This document shows positions 24,636 to 26,773 of a DNA stretch of 26,773 bases, piece after piece. Under the pieces are notes generated by a model. That model had not been told where the DNA came from. It worked only from the letters and a program-made list of their open reading frames with translations, and searched no databases. The stretch's first letter is position 1. Each line of letters begins with the position of its first letter. Source of the stretch: an uncultured Bacteroides sp. (GTDB lineage Bacteria; Bacteroidota; Bacteroidia; Bacteroidales; Bacteroidaceae); the NCBI GenBank assembly GCA_900556625.1, contig USPQ01000031.1, forward strand, positions 1 to 26,773. The letters are read 5' to 3'. The position numbers were made by a program, and so were the translations under genes.

Positions 24636-26069
24636 TTAGAATTGAAAATAAATGAACTCCGAGGACTTACCCATGGTTATCTCTATGAATAAGATTACAA
24701 ACGTCAGGATAGCAACGCGCAATGATTTACTTTTTAGAAACTGAATCTGCAACGCATATGGCTTATCTCGCTGAAACCATTCCAAAATCCAGAAAAGCAG
24801 AATATACAATCCTACCTCCAAAGAGTGGGAAGGCATATTGCCGGTAGACTGTTGCATAGAAAAAAGTCGTCCGATATAGCCGATAGCTTGTTCCATATTT
24901 TCTGCCCGGAACAGTATCCAGCCGATTACTACCAGAAAAAATGTTGTTCCTATCTGAATAGCCTCCTTCCAGGAAGGAAGAAGTTTTCCTTCTGCCACAA
25001 TGCCACGATATTTTCTATTGGAAGAAGTCAGTAATAAAGGCAGGAATAATAAAGCATGGAAAAGTCCCCAGCAAATAAATGTCCAGTTAGCTCCATGCCA
25101 GAAGCCGCTTACGAGAAATATAATAAAAGTATTCCGCACACTTTTCCACTTCCCTACCCGGCTTCCGCCTAAAGGAATATAAATGTAATCTCTAAACCAT
25201 GTCGTTAGCGAAATATGCCATCTTCTCCAAAACTCCGCTATATTACGCGAGATATACGGATAATCGAAATTCTTCATTAATTTAATCCCGAGCAACTTGG
25301 CTGTACCGATAGCTATATCCGAATAACCGGAAAAATCACAGTAGATTTGAAAGGTGAAGAAGACAGCTCCTAAAAATAGTTGTATGCTTCCCAACTGTTG
25401 GTAATTGCTAAAAACGATATCGACCAATCGGCTACAATTATCGGCTATCACCATTTTCTTAAATAACCCGTACAGTATCTGCTGCATTCCGTCTACTGCC
25501 TGTCCATAATCGAACGTGCGAACTTTCAAGAACTGCGGCAACAAGTTAGTAGCCCTTTCGATAGGACCTGCCACTAATTGAGGAAAGAAACTGATAAAAG
25601 CAAAAAATGCCACCATATCATATGTCGGTTTCATTTTATGCTGATATATATCAATAGTATAGCTGAGAGCCTGAAAAGTGTAAAAGCTGATTCCAACAGG
25701 AAGCAGAATATCTAATGTTACCCAATCCAACTTAATCCCGAAAGTCTCAAATAAGGACACAAAGTTCTCAGAAAAGAAATTAAAGTACTTAAATATGCAT
25801 AACACCAACAAATTCAATGTAATATTAGCCGCACATATCCATCGTTGAATCAAACGACGTTCTTGCCGCTCTATCAGGATTCCGCTAACATAACTACACA
25901 AAGTAGTAAATGCTATTAAAATTAGAAAACGCCAGTCCCACCAACCATAAAAGATATAACTACTGATTACAACAAATATATTTTGTAATTTCAAACGTTT
26001 AAAAATAAACCAGTATCCGATAAAAAACAATGGCAAGAATATTACATATTCTATTGAATTGAACAACAT
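24636..26069 (-). CDS. MBOAT family O-acyltransferase (AlgI/DltB-like)
   Basis: A 477-residue polytopic inner-membrane protein with many hydrophobic helices throughout. Family motifs are LLPVGISFYTFQALSYTID (122-140), QLVAGPIERA (164-173), YCDFSGYSDIAIG (243-255), EFWRRWHISLTTWFRDYIY (279-297) and SGFWHGANWTF (321-331). His325 is the catalytic histidine and His285 is also conserved. It should carry an acyl group, usually acetyl, across the membrane for addition to a polysaccharide or lipid-linked sugar. It lies 31 bases after purN and 9 bases before the SGNH-like gene, forming a leftward three-gene unit. Close relatives acetylate alginate or teichoic acids; the target here is unknown. Confidence 0.92.
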   Translation of the reverse strand: MLFNSIEYVIFLPLFFIGYWFIFKRLKLQNIFVVISSYIFYGWWDWRFLILIAFTTLCSYVSGILIERQERRLIQRWICAANITLNLLVLCIFKYFNFFSENFVSLFETFGIKLDWVTLDILLPVGISFYTFQALSYTIDIYQHKMKPTYDMVAFFAFISFFPQLVAGPIERATNLLPQFLKVRTFDYGQAVDGMQQILYGLFKKMVIADNCSRLVDIVFSNYQQLGSIQLFLGAVFFTFQIYCDFSGYSDIAIGTAKLLGIKLMKNFDYPYISRNIAEFWRRWHISLTTWFRDYIYIPLGGSRVGKWKSVRNTFIIFLVSGFWHGANWTFICWGLFHALLFLPLLLTSSNRKYRGIVAEGKLLPSWKEAIQIGTTFFLVVIGWILFRAENMEQAIGYIGRLFSMQQSTGNMPSHSLEVGLYILLFWILEWFQRDKPYALQIQFLKSKSLRVAILTFVILFIEITMGKSSEFIYFQF

Positions 26070-26100
26070 AACAGTTTAGAAGACTAATTTAGTGTGGGGA

Positions 26101-26673
26101 TTATAACGTCGTTATAATCTGTTCTATTACTCGTGGGAAATGTTCGTACTCTAAAGCGTGTACCTTCTCGGCGACATCCCCAGGAGAATCTGTCGGAAGA
26201 ACGGGACAGGTCGCCCGAAAGATCGTATCTCCTTCATCATAGTGTTCATTAATATAATGTATAGTAATACCGCTTTCTTTTTCACTGGCAGCAACCACAG
26301 CCTGGTGAACACGATCTCCATACATCCCCTTCCCGCCGAACTTCGGAAGAAGTGCAGGATGTATATTTATGATTTTATCGGGATAAGCATGCAAAAGTAA
26401 ATCCGGCACGCGGACAAGGAATCCTGCCAGCACAATAAAATCAATTCGATACTCCTGCAAAACAGCCAGAATTTCATCTCCGGCTATCCAATCTTCCTTT
26501 GTAAACACGTTACAGGGCACTCTTAGACGGTGTGCACGCTCCAAAACATAGGCATCACTTTTGTTGGAAAGCACCAATGACACCTGAGCAGAGTCATTCT
26601 TTTGGAAATACCGGATAATATTCTCGGCATTAGAGCCGGAACCGGAAGCGAAAATAGCGATGTTTTTCTTCAT
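26101..26673 (-). CDS. purN: Phosphoribosylglycinamide formyltransferase
   Basis: A 190-residue GAR transformylase of purine synthesis, using 10-formyltetrahydrofolate. The start at 26673 is chosen because MKKNIAIFASGSGSNAENI is the normal N-terminus; an in-frame upstream ATG at 26724 would add 17 residues unlike the family. The catalytic residues are Asn103 and His105 in INIHPALLPKFGGKGMYG, and Asp146 in HYDEGDTI. LAGFLVRVP (82-90) is also conserved. It is the first gene of a leftward unit with the MBOAT and SGNH genes, an odd combination of housekeeping and surface functions. No exact -7 box was seen in its 100-base upstream region, so its promoter is unassigned. Confidence 0.95.
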   Translation of the reverse strand: MKKNIAIFASGSGSNAENIIRYFQKNDSAQVSLVLSNKSDAYVLERAHRLRVPCNVFTKEDWIAGDEILAVLQEYRIDFIVLAGFLVRVPDLLLHAYPDKIINIHPALLPKFGGKGMYGDRVHQAVVAASEKESGITIHYINEHYDEGDTIFRATCPVLPTDSPGDVAEKVHALEYEHFPRVIEQIITTL

Positions 26674-26739
26674 AACTCTCGATTTCAATGCACAAAACAG
26701 TGAAAAATGTGCAAAACATTGCATTTATTTAGTCAAATA

Positions 26740-26771
26740 TTTGCGCAAAACGATAAATATTCATTCCTTTG
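26740..26771 (+). promoter_or_regulatory. Rightward promoter leaving the window
   Basis: TTTG (26740-26743), a 20-base spacer and TTCCTTTG (26764-26771, one base from TAnnTTTG) form a likely promoter for a gene beyond the window edge, divergent from purN. In Bacteroides, as I recall, acpP lies there. The -33 box is half of the perfect palindrome TTTGCGCAAA (26740-26749). Confidence 0.45.
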
Positions 26772-26773
26772 CA

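Noticed and set aside
26674..26724. Extended purN N-terminus from an upstream ATG
   Set aside because: The extra 17 residues do not resemble the family, whose normal N-terminus begins at the ATG at 26673.
1..26773. CRISPR arrays, tRNA or rRNA genes, insertion sequences, integrases
   Set aside because: None seen on reading both strands: no regularly spaced direct repeats, no transposase or integrase protein and no RNA-gene signature.

Overview
The window looks like chromosomal DNA of a Bacteroides species, probably close to B. thetaiotaomicron / B. ovatus / B. xylanisolvens (inference). Supporting signs are promoter cores of the Bacteroidetes type TAnnTTTG upstream of many genes, A-rich leaders without strong Shine-Dalgarno sites, DUF5722 and DUF4254 proteins, and a purN edge that faces away from a further rightward promoter. 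From memory, a lipooligosaccharide (LOS) locus in B. thetaiotaomicron lies beside purN/acpP in a similar arrangement; I could not check synteny.

Layout. (1) 1-192: 3' region holding a long RNA-type hairpin. (2) 193-4141, minus: two tandem lipoproteins of the DUF5722 type, with features of retaining TIM-barrel glycosidases. (3) 4334-11372, mixed strands and very AT-rich: a variable glycosyltransferase block with a GT11 fucosyltransferase, three WfgS-like GT2 enzymes, two ordinary GT2 enzymes and a GT4. (4) 11446-17668, plus: a compact seven-gene operon behind its own promoter, with two chondroitin-polymerase-like GT2 enzymes, a HisC-like PLP enzyme, a LicC-like nucleotidyltransferase, a LicD-like phosphotransferase, a GT4 and an FkbM-type methyltransferase. 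(5) 17669-22510, minus: DUF4254, a GT9 heptosyltransferase-like protein, UDP-galactopyranose mutase, a galactofuranosyltransferase-like protein and a lipopolysaccharide-kinase-like protein. (6) 22628-23671, plus: pdxB. (7) 23691-26673, minus: purN, MBOAT acyltransferase and SGNH-like protein, a housekeeping gene followed by a two-gene O-acylation module.

Regions 3 to 5 together look like an LOS core / outer-core assembly locus. Region 5 would build and phosphorylate inner parts and supply UDP-galactofuranose. Regions 3 and 4 would add outer sugars (including possible fucose) and decorate them with a phospho-substituent made by the PLP enzyme / nucleotidyltransferase / LicD trio, and perhaps a methyl group. 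There is no flippase, polymerase or O-antigen ligase, which fits stepwise LOS assembly better than a Wzx/Wzy O-antigen or capsule. The best candidate for an undescribed pathway is the HisC-like / LicC-like / LicD-like cassette at 13071-15682. No rRNA, tRNA, CRISPR array or insertion sequence was seen, and no gene-free stretch exceeds 300 bases; the longest are 1-192, 4142-4333 and 8380-8563.
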